Source: Branchipolynoe longqiensis
Lineage: Eukaryota > Annelida > Polychaeta > Phyllodocida > Polynoidae
Direction: 5' to 3'
DNA: 64,000 nt
NCBI GenBank assembly: GCA_030323885.1
Contig: CM059194.1
Location: forward strand, 7,029,686-7,093,685
The translations under genes and the position numbers were made by a program. Below the pieces are notes generated by a model that saw only the letters and a program-made list of their open reading frames with translations, had not been told where the DNA came from and ran no database searches. Within the stretch, counting starts at the first letter, position 1; every line of letters starts with the position of its first letter. Positions 44,093 to 55,205 of the stretch are shown here, piece by piece.

Positions 44093-44294
44093 CCCAATTT
44101 TGGCAATCTCCTTGCCAACTCACATAACATACTCAACCCCGGTTTATGACGTCATAGTTCTATAGTCTCCAAGTTGATTCACTGTGTTGGCAGGTGGGTA
44201 GCAGACAATTGTCCTTGGTGACTGACTAGGTCCGGAACCAGCCATGCGGAACGAGGCAGATGAGATTGGTGAGGGGTGTTAAAGTGTTGTCATC

Positions 44295-44560
44295 AGTAAC
44301 CATGGTAATGGGAAAAAAGGAAAGTTTGTTTTATTTAATGACGCCTTTAGAGCGTGTTGATTTTTATCATTGTATATTGGACATCAAACATATGGTCATT
44401 CCGACATATCTTTTGTTGGAAGAAACCAGCTGTCACCAAATATGCTACGCTTTCCGATAAGCAGCAAGGGGTCTTTTATATCCACTTTCCACAGACAGGA
44501 CAGCACATTCCACAGCCTTTAATGAACCAGTTGTCATGGTAATGAGGGTGCAAACGATCA
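44295..44560 (-). repeat. Dispersed repeat E, minus-strand copy
   Basis: The inverse of the repeats at 49340 and 61855: CCGATAAGCAGCAAGGGGTC, then ACAGACAGGACAGCACAT and TTAATGAACCAG. It resembles a repeat common in mollusc genomes, as far as I remember. Confidence 0.65.
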
Positions 44561-44911
44561 CGTCTTTGGGGTTTATGTTTGTTGATTAAATGGCGGACAA
44601 TTGTCTTCCTCATTCCACTGCTCCTTGCCCCTATTTTAGTAATGCAGAGTGCCAGATTTGTGAAAAAATTTCTTTTTAGTGATGGTTTATTTACCCTGTC
44701 CATAACAATATAAGTTCATGATAGAACTTGTTTTCAATGCTGAACAGCTTAGTTTGTGGTTTATTGTCTGGTCTGGTTCGTGAGTAATTTACAAATGTAA
44801 TTGATCTCACAGCTACCTAGGAGCTTCGTGATCCACGATTACCATTTTTGATGGGTAACATGTCAACATACCGAAACTCTGTAATGGTTAGTTAGTGATA
44901 CATATAGAATT

Positions 44912-44985
44912 TAAGCCATTGGTTTGACTCAGGTAGGAGTTGAAATCTATGAGAAGTGGGCCATCCCGTCTGGTGTTCTTGGTGC
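44912..44985 (-). mobile_element. SINE family 1 head fragment, facing the next copy
   Basis: Inverted head ending GGGCCATCCCGTCTGGTG, separated by 10 bp from the head of the plus-strand copy at 44988. The two heads form a near-perfect palindrome. Confidence 0.75.
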
Positions 44986-44987
44986 CC

Positions 44988-45328
44988 ACCAGACGGGATG
45001 GCCGAATGAGTTGAGTGTCCGTCTCCTGTTTTGGGAGATCGGGGGATCCAAACCCGTGGGTTCGAACCATGGTCGAGTCAAACCAATGACGTAACAATTT
45101 ATACTTGTCGCTTCCTAGCCAGGCGTTCGGCATTATAAGGATAGGGCAAAGACTTGGGGGCTCAGTGTCAGGATAATGTGACTGAGTGGGATATCAGATC
45201 ATGGTGCTGGCGGCTTGGTCCCCCAGTGGGGTGGCACTTTAAAGTCACCATGAGTGCGCACTGTCATAAGTCAGTAACCGTCTTGATATGACCTTAGATG
45301 TTGCTAGGACGTAAAACAATAAACAAAC
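44988..45328 (+). mobile_element. SINE family 1, full length
   Basis: Head ACCAGACGGGATGGCCGAAT, B box GGTTCGAACC, full body, tail AAAACAATAAACAAAC. Confidence 0.88.
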
Positions 45329-45472
45329 TTCTTGGTGCTGTGTGTAAAATGTACATCCGGGCGTCTTGTCTTGACTAAGCGTTTCCATGGAAACTGACCA
45401 CTGAATCACCGGGACACACACTCCACTGTGGTGAATGTCTGAGTGACAGGTGTGGCACTGATGCATGCTAAT

Positions 45473-46022
45473 AGGTTGGTTGTTTGAGCTTTACGCCCTA
45501 GCAACATCTAAGATCATATCAGGATGGGTACCGACTTGTGAGAGTGCGCACTCACGGTGACTTTATGGTGTTGCCCCACTGGGAGACCAGGCCGCCAGCA
45601 CCATGACCTAATATCCCTCTCAGTCACATTATTTAGAAAATTTAAAATTAGTGTTTTAGTGACTGTTTATTCTCCTCATATCGGTTAAGTGCATGCACTT
45701 GTTTTCGTTGCTGTGCAGTAGTGGTCATAATTCATATGGATTAATTTCCTTTATCAATAATTTCTGTAAACTTGTTTATGGTGTAAAATCGGGGAGTTTC
45801 CAATTTTGTTGGTTTTTGATTATATTTTTGTGCGTAGTTTGTTTAGTATGGTGTCTCATTGGTTTGTGATTTGTATGGCTTACTTACTGTTTATCCCTGA
45901 CCTTGAGCCAACCAGTCCTTGTCCTATCCTAATAATACCGAGCGTCTGGCTAGGAAGCGACTAGTATCAATTTGTGTTATTGGTTTGACTCGACCAGGGT
46001 TCGAACCCGTGGGTTCGAATCC
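45473..46022 (-). mobile_element. SINE family 1, split by a ~264-bp AT-rich insert
   Basis: The tail half is at 45473-45629 and the head half at 45894-46022. The insert (45630-45893) has no clear inverted ends and no frame; TTAT-like bases flank it. What inserted is unknown. Confidence 0.7.
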
Positions 46023-46069
46023 CATGAATGGTAATATCACACGCCATTGGCAGGACAAGAAAGGGAAAG

Positions 46070-46430
46070 CTTTTGTTGTTTATTGTTGTTGTTGTTGCTC
46101 CTCCTCACCACAGTTTGTCATATTATATCAGCAGACGACATTTAGTCTATATAGATTGCACCACTCGTAGAAGCAGCATGGTTTTCGCAAGATAAAATAT
46201 TCATCCCTATCCAGTTTACTGTTTAGGGGTAAATGGCAGCTATCTAAATCCGAGCAAAAACTGCTTCAAATGGAAGCCACCACAGACTCATGCGGGAGGT
46301 CGGCGGGACCAAATGGTCCTTAGCCGCTGCCGTATTGGCCACTCGTGGCTTACACATGCTTTTCTGCTCAAGGGGGAACCTCCCCCTGAATGTATTGGGT
46401 GTCAGTCCCCGCTGACACTCAAACACATTT
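46070..46430 (-). mobile_element. 3' end of a retroelement, minus strand, (CAA)n tail
   Basis: Read on the minus strand it ends GTGAGGAGGAGCAACAACAA then (TAA/CAA) repeats, like a LINE or SINE 3' tail. Upstream lies a weak frame, CVSAGTDTQYIQGEVP. Family not identified. Confidence 0.4.
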
Positions 46431-46741
46431 GACTAAGTTGCGTTGATTTTTTGGCCCTGCACCAAAAGTTTTACACTGCAGACAGTATGCATGGCCTTTT
46501 TACTAAGGTAAAACAGGAAAACATTTTAGCCTTTTTGAGGGCAGCTGGACTGTATCACCTCATATAGTTTACTAAATAGATTCTATCAATTATAATAAAA
46601 CTTTTCTTTTTCTATGGGAATTTGTTTCCCTTGACCACAAATATATAATTGTGAGCTTTCTAATTTAATGAGTGTCTATTGGCACATAATTGATTGTCTG
46701 CCTTTACATGTAAAAGCGATGGTTTGAACAAAAAACTAATA

Positions 46742-46820
46742 TTTCTCGCCGTGAATATGGCCTATGCTGCCGAAACGGCGTAAAGCAACCACCAATCAAT
46801 CAATCAATCAATCAATCAAG
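46742..46820 (+). repeat. Retroelement 3' tail ending in (CAAT)n
   Basis: TCTCGCCGTGAATATGGCC, CCGAAACGGCGTAAAGCAAC, then CAATCAATCAATCAATC. It resembles the 3' ends of SINE or LINE families common in molluscs. Confidence 0.55.
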
Positions 46821-47924
46821 TTTCAAATGGGATTTTTTTTTTTTGTGACAAGTTTTTTTATTCTGCCCATAACGTATAAAGCTCCCATGAGGGTGCTTGT
46901 TTTCAACGCTGGACAGCTGTGATACTGGATTGGTCTGGTCCCGCACTCAGGAGTCTTTACCTGATCTTTCTCGGGCCAACCTTTGCGGTTTTGGGTGTTA
47001 GTAGTTTCTATTTTTTTTTTTTTTTTAATTTTCAAGTTTTTTCCTAACCTGTATATAATAGCTTAGCCTACTATGTACATCTACGCAGATGACATACAGG
47101 CCTGTGGGAGAGGATCCCATCCCATTGTGGTTTGTTACAGCATCCTTTCACCCATGCCCTGTCCTTAGATAGTACACCAGTGTGCCAGAACACCCTTGGA
47201 CCCTTCAGGACTGCGACTAGGTGGGATGGCTGTGTTGTATGGTTATCCATTTTGTATTTCAGGGTGATTCGGATGCATGAATTAACTGTGGAAGTAGTGG
47301 TTCTAATGACCAGTGTCCATCTGTATTGACACAGAGTTGGCGAAATGGGAGAGACTTCAAAAAGATAAGATGGCGACCACAAAATACTCTCAATTTGACT
47401 TTTAAAGTCTCTTAATGTACATGTTTTATTATATTTTTCAAGCAAAAGTAGCGGGTAAATATGAAAAGTATGTGAAGAATATATTTTGCTTCTTTGATTA
47501 ATAATAAGTTTTGTGCTCATTTCAGTTACCCAGCCTTCCGCTACTTTTTCTAACGGGTTGTTCTCCACCCCTGCTCTGGTTAGGGGTGAATCTAGGGTTT
47601 TTCCCCCCCAGTGAAAATTGATGGAATTGAGCAAGTTGTGTGCAAGTCAGATGACATTTAACCGACAGCAGACGACAAACTGCAGCTAGGCGGAGTTGGT
47701 CCGTTTTGTCACATTCTCGAGTTGTGTTGATGACAGACCACCCCAGGTGCTGCATTGTATCAGAGACCATTAAACACAAACCATCCGCACCTAGTTACGA
47801 GCCGATAGACTACATCACGGTTCCGACTGCGCATGCGCTGAAAACGGCCTTGGGAGCAAAGCAAAGGCGTACGGCCATTAAGTTTGCCTATACGCGCATT
47901 GAAAAACGTCACTTTTATTCAAAA

Positions 47925-48085
47925 TTAATAGAAATCCCAAACCCTAACCTTATCAATTTAATATAATCTTTTTGTTAAACCTGTTTTCTATATGTGTTCC
48001 AAGCGGTTTGTGTCTAGGTGGTGTGGTTTTATCAATATTTTAGTTTTTCTGTATGGAGATTACTCACTGCCATTGACAATGCATT
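47925..48085 (+). repeat. Repeat D core without recognisable TIRs
   Basis: AATTAATAGAAATCCCAAAC, then TTCTATATGTGTTCCAAGCG and TTTTTCTGTATGGAGATTAC. Shares the core with the elements at 4714 and 18559. Confidence 0.65.
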
Positions 48086-48097
48086 GAGTACACTGGC

Positions 48098-48287
48098 TAT
48101 GGCTCTAACACTAGTCTGAGTGCCTAGATCTTTCTAAATCTAAATGCACATGGCATAAGATGTGCTGATTATATTGATGTAAATGCAATGCTGGATAACA
48201 GATTAATATCTTAATTTATTATATATATATTTTTAGTTAGTATTCTATGTTTCAAACAAGAGCTGAGATGAGCTGAAATTAGCACAG
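48098..48287 (+). repeat. Dispersed repeat F, second copy
   Basis: CTGGCTATGGCTCTAACACT through TTCTATGTTTCAAACAAGAG. Matches 12763-12953; here it follows repeat D with only ~12 bp between. Confidence 0.65.
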
Positions 48288-48435
48288 TGTATTAGCATGT
48301 GCCATGTGCTTTTGGGGGGGTTGTTTTGCTCTGACCCATCCCACAATGCACCGCGCCGCTGGAACCGTGATGTAATCTATTGGAAACTTTCCCGCCGCGA
48401 AATTGTTATAAAATACATGACAATGCCAATGTCTG

Positions 48436-48665
48436 TGAAGGCCTTGAAAAACCTTGAATTTAATCTATTTTGAGTAATTAGTCTGGAAGAGCTTTGAATT
48501 CAATTAAACTGTCCCCACTGATCTAAATTAGTCTGAAATTGCCATTCGCCCTTGTTGTTTTTCCTGAAATCCGAATGAAAATAGTCTTGAATTCCTGGGT
48601 TTAAAAAAAAACGAGCCCTGAAATAGCCTTGAATTCCATATGTTCATATGTGTACGGACCCTGCA
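48436..48665. mobile_element. hAT-like element (GTACGGACCCTG end), truncated copy
   Basis: Shares AAAAACCTTGAATTTAA, CTGATCTAAATTAGTC and ATAGTCTTGAATTCCT with 3276-3552. The right end is GTGTACGGACCCTG; the left end is missing. Confidence 0.55.
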
Positions 48666-48899
48666 ATGTGTCGTGTGGGAAGGGTTGGGTGGAGGTGGGG
48701 TTATACCGAGCACTGGTTTAACCTCTAAGCTGTTGTCAAAATGACGAATAAGGAAATGTTAGTAACTTGGCCCCCGTGGTGGCGGAGACTATTAATTAGT
48801 TAAACCCTTTCTCGATGAAATATGGCCGTATTTGGGGGGGTGGGGGGATTCCTGGATTTTTCAGTGCAGGCGGGAGTTAGAAAGATACTTCTCGTCGTG

Positions 48900-49330
48900 A
48901 CAGCAGACAACATTACGTCAAATGTATAAAGCGTTGTTGGGTTTAACTTTAAACTAATGGGCAGCAGACAACAGCACGTAAAATATATAGAGCGTTGTTG
49001 GGTTTAAACTGATGGGAGGCAGACGACATCACGTCAAATGTATAAAGCGTTGTTGGGTTTAAACTGATGGGCAGCAGATGACATCACTTCAATGTATAAA
49101 GGGTTGTTGGGTTTAAACTGATGGGAGGCAGACAACATCACATCAAATGTATAAAGCCTTGTTGGGTTTAAACTGATGGGCAGCAGATGACATCACTTCA
49201 ATGGATAAAGGGTTGTTTGGTTTTAACTGATGGGCAGCAGATGACATCACGTCAAATGTATAAAGCATTGTTGGTTTAAACTGATGGGAGGCAGACAACA
49301 TCACATCAAATGTATAAAGCATTCTTGGAT
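48900..49330 (+). repeat. Minisatellite, ~57-bp unit, 7 to 8 copies
   Basis: Unit with GCAGACGACATCACGTCAAA, TGTATAAAGCGTTGTTGGGT and TTAAACTGATGG. Copies alternate GGGAGGCAGACAACATCACA and GGGCAGCAGATGACATCAC versions. Confidence 0.9.
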
Positions 49331-49339
49331 TCGTAGTCC

Positions 49340-49535
49340 GATGAAAGCCGTGGTATGTGCTGTCCTGTCTATGGGAAAGTTCATATAAAAGACCTCTTGC
49401 TGCTTATCAGAAATAGTAGGCTATGTGGCGGAAGCGGTTTCCTCCAAAGAAATATGTCAGAATGATCATGTTTGCCATCCAATAGCCGATGATGAAAATC
49501 AATGCGCTCTAAAGGCGACGTTTAAACGAAAAAAT
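49340..49535 (+). repeat. Dispersed repeat E, plus-strand copy
   Basis: TATGTGCTGTCCTGTCTATG, CTTGCTGCTTATCAGAAATA, CAATAGCCGATGATGAAAAT, AATGCGCTCTAAAGGCG. Matches 44295 (inverted) and 61855. Confidence 0.65.
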
Positions 49536-49897
49536 TTTTTTTCCAGTGGGCGTAGTGCAGTCTTGTGCCGAACAGCTGGCGCACGTGACCTCCCACACCA
49601 CATGTGACCTCTGGGCCGACGCAGTCATCTAGTTGACCCCTGTCCCGATTACTGTTGGCTGGAGTCAGATTGGGGACCCTCCCTATTTATTACCAGTGTT
49701 AGATAGAACCAGCGGCAGCCGTTGTTGTGGTTGGCCGACTGTCCTGTTGTTGTTATGGGTCGGCGGAATAAAACCACTTATGCATCACTCTCTTCCCTCT
49801 CCTCTTCTCCCCTTCTCATTCTTCCTCGTCTAACCCCCGCTTCCTTTCCCTCTTGCCTCTTGCCTTTCCCGTCCCTTCTCCCCTCCCCATACTCTCC

Positions 49898-50234
49898 AGA
49901 CGGGATGGCCGAATGAGTTAGAGTGTCCGTCTCCCGTGCTGGTAGATCGTGGGGTCGTGGGTTCGAGTCCCGGTCGAGTCAAACCAATGACTTTAAAATT
50001 GATACTTGTCGCTTCCTAGCCAGGCGCTCGGCATTATTAGGATAGGGCAAGGACTGGTGTGCTCAGTGTTAGGATAATGTGACTGAGTGGGATACCAGGT
50101 CATGGTGCCGGCGGCCTGGTTTCCCGGTGGGACAGCACTATAAAGTCGCCATGAGTGCGCACTGTCACAAGTCGGTACCCGTCCTGATATGACCTTAGAT
50201 GTTGCTAGGACGTAAAACAACAACAAACAAACAA
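49898..50234 (+). mobile_element. SINE family 1, young full-length copy with 9-bp target duplication
   Basis: 337 bp with ATACTCTCC duplicated perfectly at 49889-49897 and 50235-50243. Head AGACGGGATGGCCGAATGAG, B box GGTTCGAGTCCC, tail (CAAA)n. Nearly identical to the 41187 copy, so both belong to the youngest subfamily here. Confidence 0.93.
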
Positions 50235-50352
50235 ATACTCTCCTCTACTTTCTCCTCTCCGCCCTCTCCTCCCCTCCCCCCCCCCTCCCCATTTGGCTTT
50301 GCATGTCCTAATAACCTCTGAGATCATATCGGGATGGCTCCTGACTTACAAC

Positions 50353-50490
50353 AGTAAAGGCTCTGTCACACATCACCGGATTGAGGAAACGGAAAGAAAC
50401 CGAAAAAGTCTGTTGGTATCCGGCAAAGTCCGGTTTGTGTCTGTTGATATCCGGCCCGATCCGTTACAAGTTTACAATTATATTTACACA
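50353..50490 (+). mobile_element. Left end of a GGCTCTGTCACAC-type element
   Basis: AAAGGCTCTGTCACACATCA, then TTGAGGAAACGGAAAGAAAC and CCGGCAAAGTCCGG. Same family as 42714-43051. The right end was not found. Confidence 0.55.
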
Positions 50491-50619
50491 CCACTTTTTT
50501 TAGCAACAGTTTTCTGCCCTTTGTAAATCTATTTTCCTACTGTCTAATTAGAAATGTAGGTATGGGGGGGGGGGGTATGGGAGGTGTGGGGGGTAGTTCG
50601 GGATGTTCAGTTTAAATAT

Positions 50620-51320
50620 CAGGGATGAAAGATCTCTGCGATTTCGCGGATTTCCACGATTTTTGATATTAACCAATTAACGTTAAACAAAATCTGAATA
50701 TCTTATGGGATGTATAAGCACTATACAAGTATAATTAATCGGAAGCATTCATGCCTTATGATATTCTAAGTCATCTACTGTACTGATCTGTTATTAATTG
50801 TTCATCGACTATGCACCCGGGCCGATTGTTTCGATCTCTGCCTGTAAACGTTGTAACTTGTCTGGCAGTGCTCACTCACTCTGTCCACGATTTCTTTTGA
50901 CATTACAGTGAGGAATATATCCCACTCACATCATGGAGACCAGCTAGATAAGCATCGTTTTTCTGGGATCCTTTCTGTCTGTAATGAATTTGTATGCATT
51001 TATTGTATCACCTCAGTTTATTGTAAACTCCCTTACAGGGAGTTACAATAAAATAATTGAATTGGTATATTATATCCCACTCTTATGACCTTAGATGTTG
51101 TTAGGCCATAAAACCCAAGCAAGAAAGAGTTAGTATGGGCGATAACATAGTCACAACAAGGACATTTGAATCCTGACTTCCGGCATTTTCCCCACGATTC
51201 CCTGTCAGTGCTAATCCTATGGGGCGAAAATCCGCGTTTTCGCGGAAATTTGTCGTTGGCGCTAAGGTCTCGGCTTGATTTTGCATGCATTTTTTTTGTC
51301 AGAGACAACTTTCATCGGTG
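50620..51320. mobile_element. CAGGGATGAAAG-type element, long copy
   Basis: The left end is CAGGGATGAAAGATCTCTGC and the right end is AGAGACAACTTTCATC. The centre shares CCTGACTTCCGGCATTTTCC and GATTCCCTGTCAGTGCTAAT with 3783-4171. A SINE tail fragment is included at about 51078-51112. Confidence 0.55.
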
Positions 51321-51364
51321 GTTTATAGTGTTGCGTTGCTGCTGTACCAAGGGCCTGGCATACT

Positions 51365-51445
51365 GCTTCATACACGTCCTGATATGACAATAGATGTTGC
51401 TAGGATGTAAAACCCCATAGATGTTGCTAGGATGTAAAACCCCAA
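51365..51445 (+). mobile_element. Two tandem SINE family 1 tails leading into a minisatellite
   Basis: GATGTTGCTAGGATGTAAAA occurs twice (about 51390 and 51421), each followed by CCCC. The second passes directly into the (ACACAAACACTAC)n array. Confidence 0.7.
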
Positions 51446-51840
51446 CACACAGATTACACACACAAAGACTACACACACAAAGTCTATACACACTAACAAT
51501 ACAGGTCTATACAAACACTACACGCGAACAGTACACACACGAAAACTACAAACACTATGCACACAAACACTACACATGGAAACACTATATGCACAAACAC
51601 TACATGCACAAACACTACACACACACAAACACTATACACACAAACACTGCACAGAAACACTACATGCACAAACACTATGTACACACACACTATGCACACA
51701 AACACTATGCACACAAACACTACACACAAACACTATACACAAACACTATACACAAACACTATACACAAACACTACACACACACAGTTCACACACAAACAC
51801 TACACACGCAAACACTACACACACGCAAACACACACATAA
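51440..51840 (+). repeat. ACACAAACACTACAC minisatellite
   Basis: About 400 bp of 13-17-bp units, variants of ACACAAACACTATAC and ATGCACAAACACTAC. The Thr/His/Asn-rich frames across it are artefacts of the repeat. Confidence 0.93.
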
Positions 51841-51964
51841 ACTCTACCGCTTCCATGGACTGGCTGTAGCAGGGTGCCTCAGAGACTCTGCCCGGAGTGT
51901 TCGTGCTTATCACCCCCCCTACCCCTCGGTATGGATGCTGGGTACTGCTGTACTAAGATCGATG

Positions 51965-52225
51965 CTTCCTTCTCGTCTGTGGGTGTGCGTGTGGAGGTGG
52001 GTGGCGTCCCAGGACTTCCTTCTCGTGTGGGTGGGTGGGTGTGGAGGTGGGTGGCGTCCCAATACTTCCTTCTCGTGTGGGTGTGTGGGTGTGGAGGTTG
52101 GTGGCATCCCAGTACTTCCTTCTCGTAGGTGTGTGGAGGTGGGTGGCGTCCCAGTACTTCCTTCTCGTGGGTGTGTGGAGGTGGAGGTGGAGGTGTGTGT
52201 GGAGGTGGGTGGCGTCCCAGGACTT
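51965..52225 (+). repeat. Minisatellite, ~45-60-bp units, about 5 copies
   Basis: Unit with CTTCCTTCTCGTGTGGGTG, GTGTGGAGGTGGGTGGCGTC and CCAGTACTTCC. Frames on both strands are artefacts. Confidence 0.9.
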
Positions 52226-52689
52226 CCTTCCCTCCCTGTACCACACACACAGCGGGTTCCAACCCGCACTGCCAGCCCTCTGTACCCCACACTGTAACAA
52301 GCCAACCCTGCCCTCATATCCTGCCCCCCGCCCGATACTCTGCCCATGCCATATATTCTCCCCACCCAATACTCGTCTCTGCACATTCACCGCTAGCCCC
52401 AAATACCACATATATTCTATTAAAAAAAGAAACTAAACCCCAAAACATTGCAGAATTTATTGGGGTTCCCCCCCCCCCCCGCTAGTTTCTGTATACAAGT
52501 CACAGCTTGTGGGGCATGGTTTAGAGTAGTACTAGTAGTCTTTTCCATTAGGCTTCATTGACCTAGTTTCTGTGTACAAGGCGCGAATTGTAATTGAGTT
52601 GTGATGCAAGGTTTAAGGTAGTAGGGTTTTCCTATAGGCTTCATTGGCAAAGGCAACTCACACACTCAGTGCTGATGAAGACACCACAC

Positions 52690-54430
52690 CGCTGGCATGG
52701 GTACAAAGGTCACCAGGAATTCTGAGGAGGTGGGGGGTACGATACCGGTCCTGTGCCAGCTGACCTAGACGAGCAGGTTGCCAGGCTAGTGCAACAGAAG
52801 ATGGAGGAAATGTTACCATCGAGAATGGCTTCCTCTAAGAAAAAGCTTGACTCAGATGACTCTGAATGGGAGGATCTCTCTTGAGGATCAGGCCTCAACT
52901 GACGAGTCGGAGGAGGAGGTGTTTGTGTCGGCACGGAAGTGCAAACACAAGAAAAGAGACAACTCCTCCGAAGGAGATGAGTACACGAGGGCTTATAAAA
53001 AAGAAGCCCCTCATGAAGAAGAGTAAGAAGACGACCAAGAAAAGGAGGAAACACAAATCCTCCTCCTCGGACTCGTCCTCAAAATCGTTGACGATGAGTT
53101 CTGACTCTGACACAAAGCACACTGGCAAATACACAGAATCATGTGGCAAAGAAACCAAAAAGTGCAAGGTGCAGAGACGCAAAAAGATTCACATCACGAC
53201 ACTCATGAAGAAGACCATCCAAGGGCACTTTAATACCTTCAAGCCAGCAGAGGTCATTATTAAGATGGCGAAGAAGTTTACGGGAATCAAAGGGATCCCG
53301 GAATCCACCACCAAAAAGATGGATCCTGAGGTGAAACCTAGCGAGGAGAGGAAGAAGTTTGAGATGGCTCTCCATATGGATTGTGCACATCGCAAATAGG
53401 ATGATGACGGAGAACAAGTTCTCATCACTCTGTGACGATATGAATGGGGGGATTGCGCTACTAACATCAACCAGCAACTTCCTCTCCTACAGACGGTTTG
53501 AGAATGTATTCAAGGCGGTCTGCACAGACACAGGCAAAGAGGTGGCACGTTACATGAAAATCACAGAAAACTATGGGAATTAACACCCACTATTCCTGGC
53601 ACCAAAGCCCATCAAGGGAAAGCCGCTGGACAAGACCAAAATGTTTGGCGGACAACTGCAATACTTGTTTAAGCAAGTGGAGACCAGCTCCAAGTGCGGA
53701 AAACACATGGAAACGGACAAAAAGAAATTGGCTGACGGCAACCCCAACCGCTTCAAGAAGTGGAGGCAGGATTTTCGCAACTGAAGAACCGGCCAAACTT
53801 CAGCTTCCAAGCCAGGGGAAGGGGCCAGAGGCAGTCATCCGGCTGGAACAATGGGAACAAGCCCTTCAAGAGGGAGCTCAACACTCAGAAGCTGTTACCC
53901 CACCCAGGGAACAAATAGAAGTGGCAACTCAAACAACAGCAGTAAGCTGTATATTTCAAGCTGGTAACCTTTCGGAATGGAATAAAGTTACAGATAACTT
54001 CACTATTCTTAGCCTAGCAGAAGGGGTAAGGATCCTGATAATAGAAGAATAGCATACCTTTCCCATATTGTTTTCACAGTTCAGAACATGAAGCATTAGA
54101 TAATCAAGATCTTAAGTTTTGCGGAAAGGGCATTATAGAACCAGCACTACACGTTGCTGGGGAATTCATCTCGAATATTTTCTTAAGACCGAAACCAAAT
54201 GGAGATGTTAGACTAATTTTAGATCTAACTTTACTTAACAAATTCGTAGATTACACACATTTTAAAATGTTTTTGTTAGAAACAGCGAGAGACTTAGTCA
54301 CACAAGGCACTTGGATAGCCAATAGACGCACATAGAGACCAACAGACGACAGGTGGCCGGTGGATGGAAGATGAAATCTCCGACCACATTAATGTATTAG
54401 AGCTTAAAGCCATTTATCTAGGTCGGGGCG
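52690..54430 (+). pseudogene. DIRS-like retrotransposon remnant (gag-like, RT and RNase H pieces)
   Basis: 52740-53400 encodes a Lys/Ser/Glu-rich gag-like region in several frames (KKKLDSDDSEWE; FKPAEVIIKMAKKFTGIKG). Near 54100-54320 is an RT fragment, GIIEPALHVAGEFISNIFLR then LILDLTLLNKFVDYTHFKM, the DIRS/Ngaro-type N-terminal RT motif set. After a deletion, TTGGRWMEDEI and DHINVLELKAIYL (about 54345-54425) match the RNase H start. The RT catalytic YxDD region, the methyltransferase and the tyrosine recombinase are absent, and stops and frameshifts are frequent. Gypsy is less likely given the HFKM motif. Confidence 0.7.
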
Positions 54431-55111
54431 TACCCTGCCATGACTATCATGTTTCGCTGGAACCAAATCGAAAACACAATAAGTATCCATATAGTCAAAT
54501 AATTTTAAAAAGTATGTAAAAGATTGCTGGACCCGGATGTGCTTCCTTCTCCCTGACCCACTACTATCCGAGGCTAGTATCTCGGGAAAACACCAGTTAT
54601 CCATCATCCGTACAACTATACTATATATATATATATCCAAGACAGACACTTGCTACACACCTGTGCACACTTATACACTGCATACCTACACACGACACAC
54701 CTACACACTGCGTCCCTACCCACTTACAAACTACACACTACACAGCTAGAGACTACACGTCCCCAAACAGACACACTTACACAATATACAGCTAGACACT
54801 ATGTCCACATACAGACACACTGCACCCTTACAACACTACATACTCACATACCACCCTCACACGTCCCACGGGGACCAGTCCTCGGGTGGTTCAGCCTGGT
54901 CCCCTGTTCGCGTGTCTTGTGCTCATCTCACACAGTCGGTGCATGGAGGATTAACCCTCTATTTGACCCCGCCCACCGGACAGCCAGGGCGCCACGCTGT
55001 CAGGGAGCAATGGTGTCAGGGAGCCACGGTGTCAGGGACCGGCCTCGTCTGGACTGGGGTTTACTTCACTGTGAACTGGGGTGTACCTGACTACTGGGGT
55101 TTCCATGTCTG

Positions 55112-55205
55112 TACCTAAATGGAGAGCGGCAGTCAAGTAATGAAAGCAGTCTTTGTCGCATCGCGACCCACAGCATGATGATGACGATGATGATGATGAT
55201 GATGA
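55112..55205 (+). mobile_element. LINE 3' end fragment with (GAT)n tail
   Basis: AAATGGAGAGCGGCAGTCAA, then stop TAATGAAAGCAGTC and GATGATGATGATGATGATGA. Same family as 32345 and 34626, here on the plus strand, inserted at the start of the next minisatellite. Confidence 0.7.

Noticed and set aside
43778..44149. His/Thr/Tyr-rich and Val-rich frames on both strands
   Set aside because: Produced by the (CCA)n microsatellite, which is open in all frames.
47071..47634. 187-codon minus-strand frame and a plus-strand YIYADDIQ near 47070-47095
   Set aside because: YADD resembles a reverse transcriptase motif, but no flanking RT motifs follow in any frame. The minus frame has no family resemblance.
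51557..52297. 246-codon frame and minus-strand frames of ~150 codons
   Set aside because: They cover two minisatellites; repeats explain the absence of stops.
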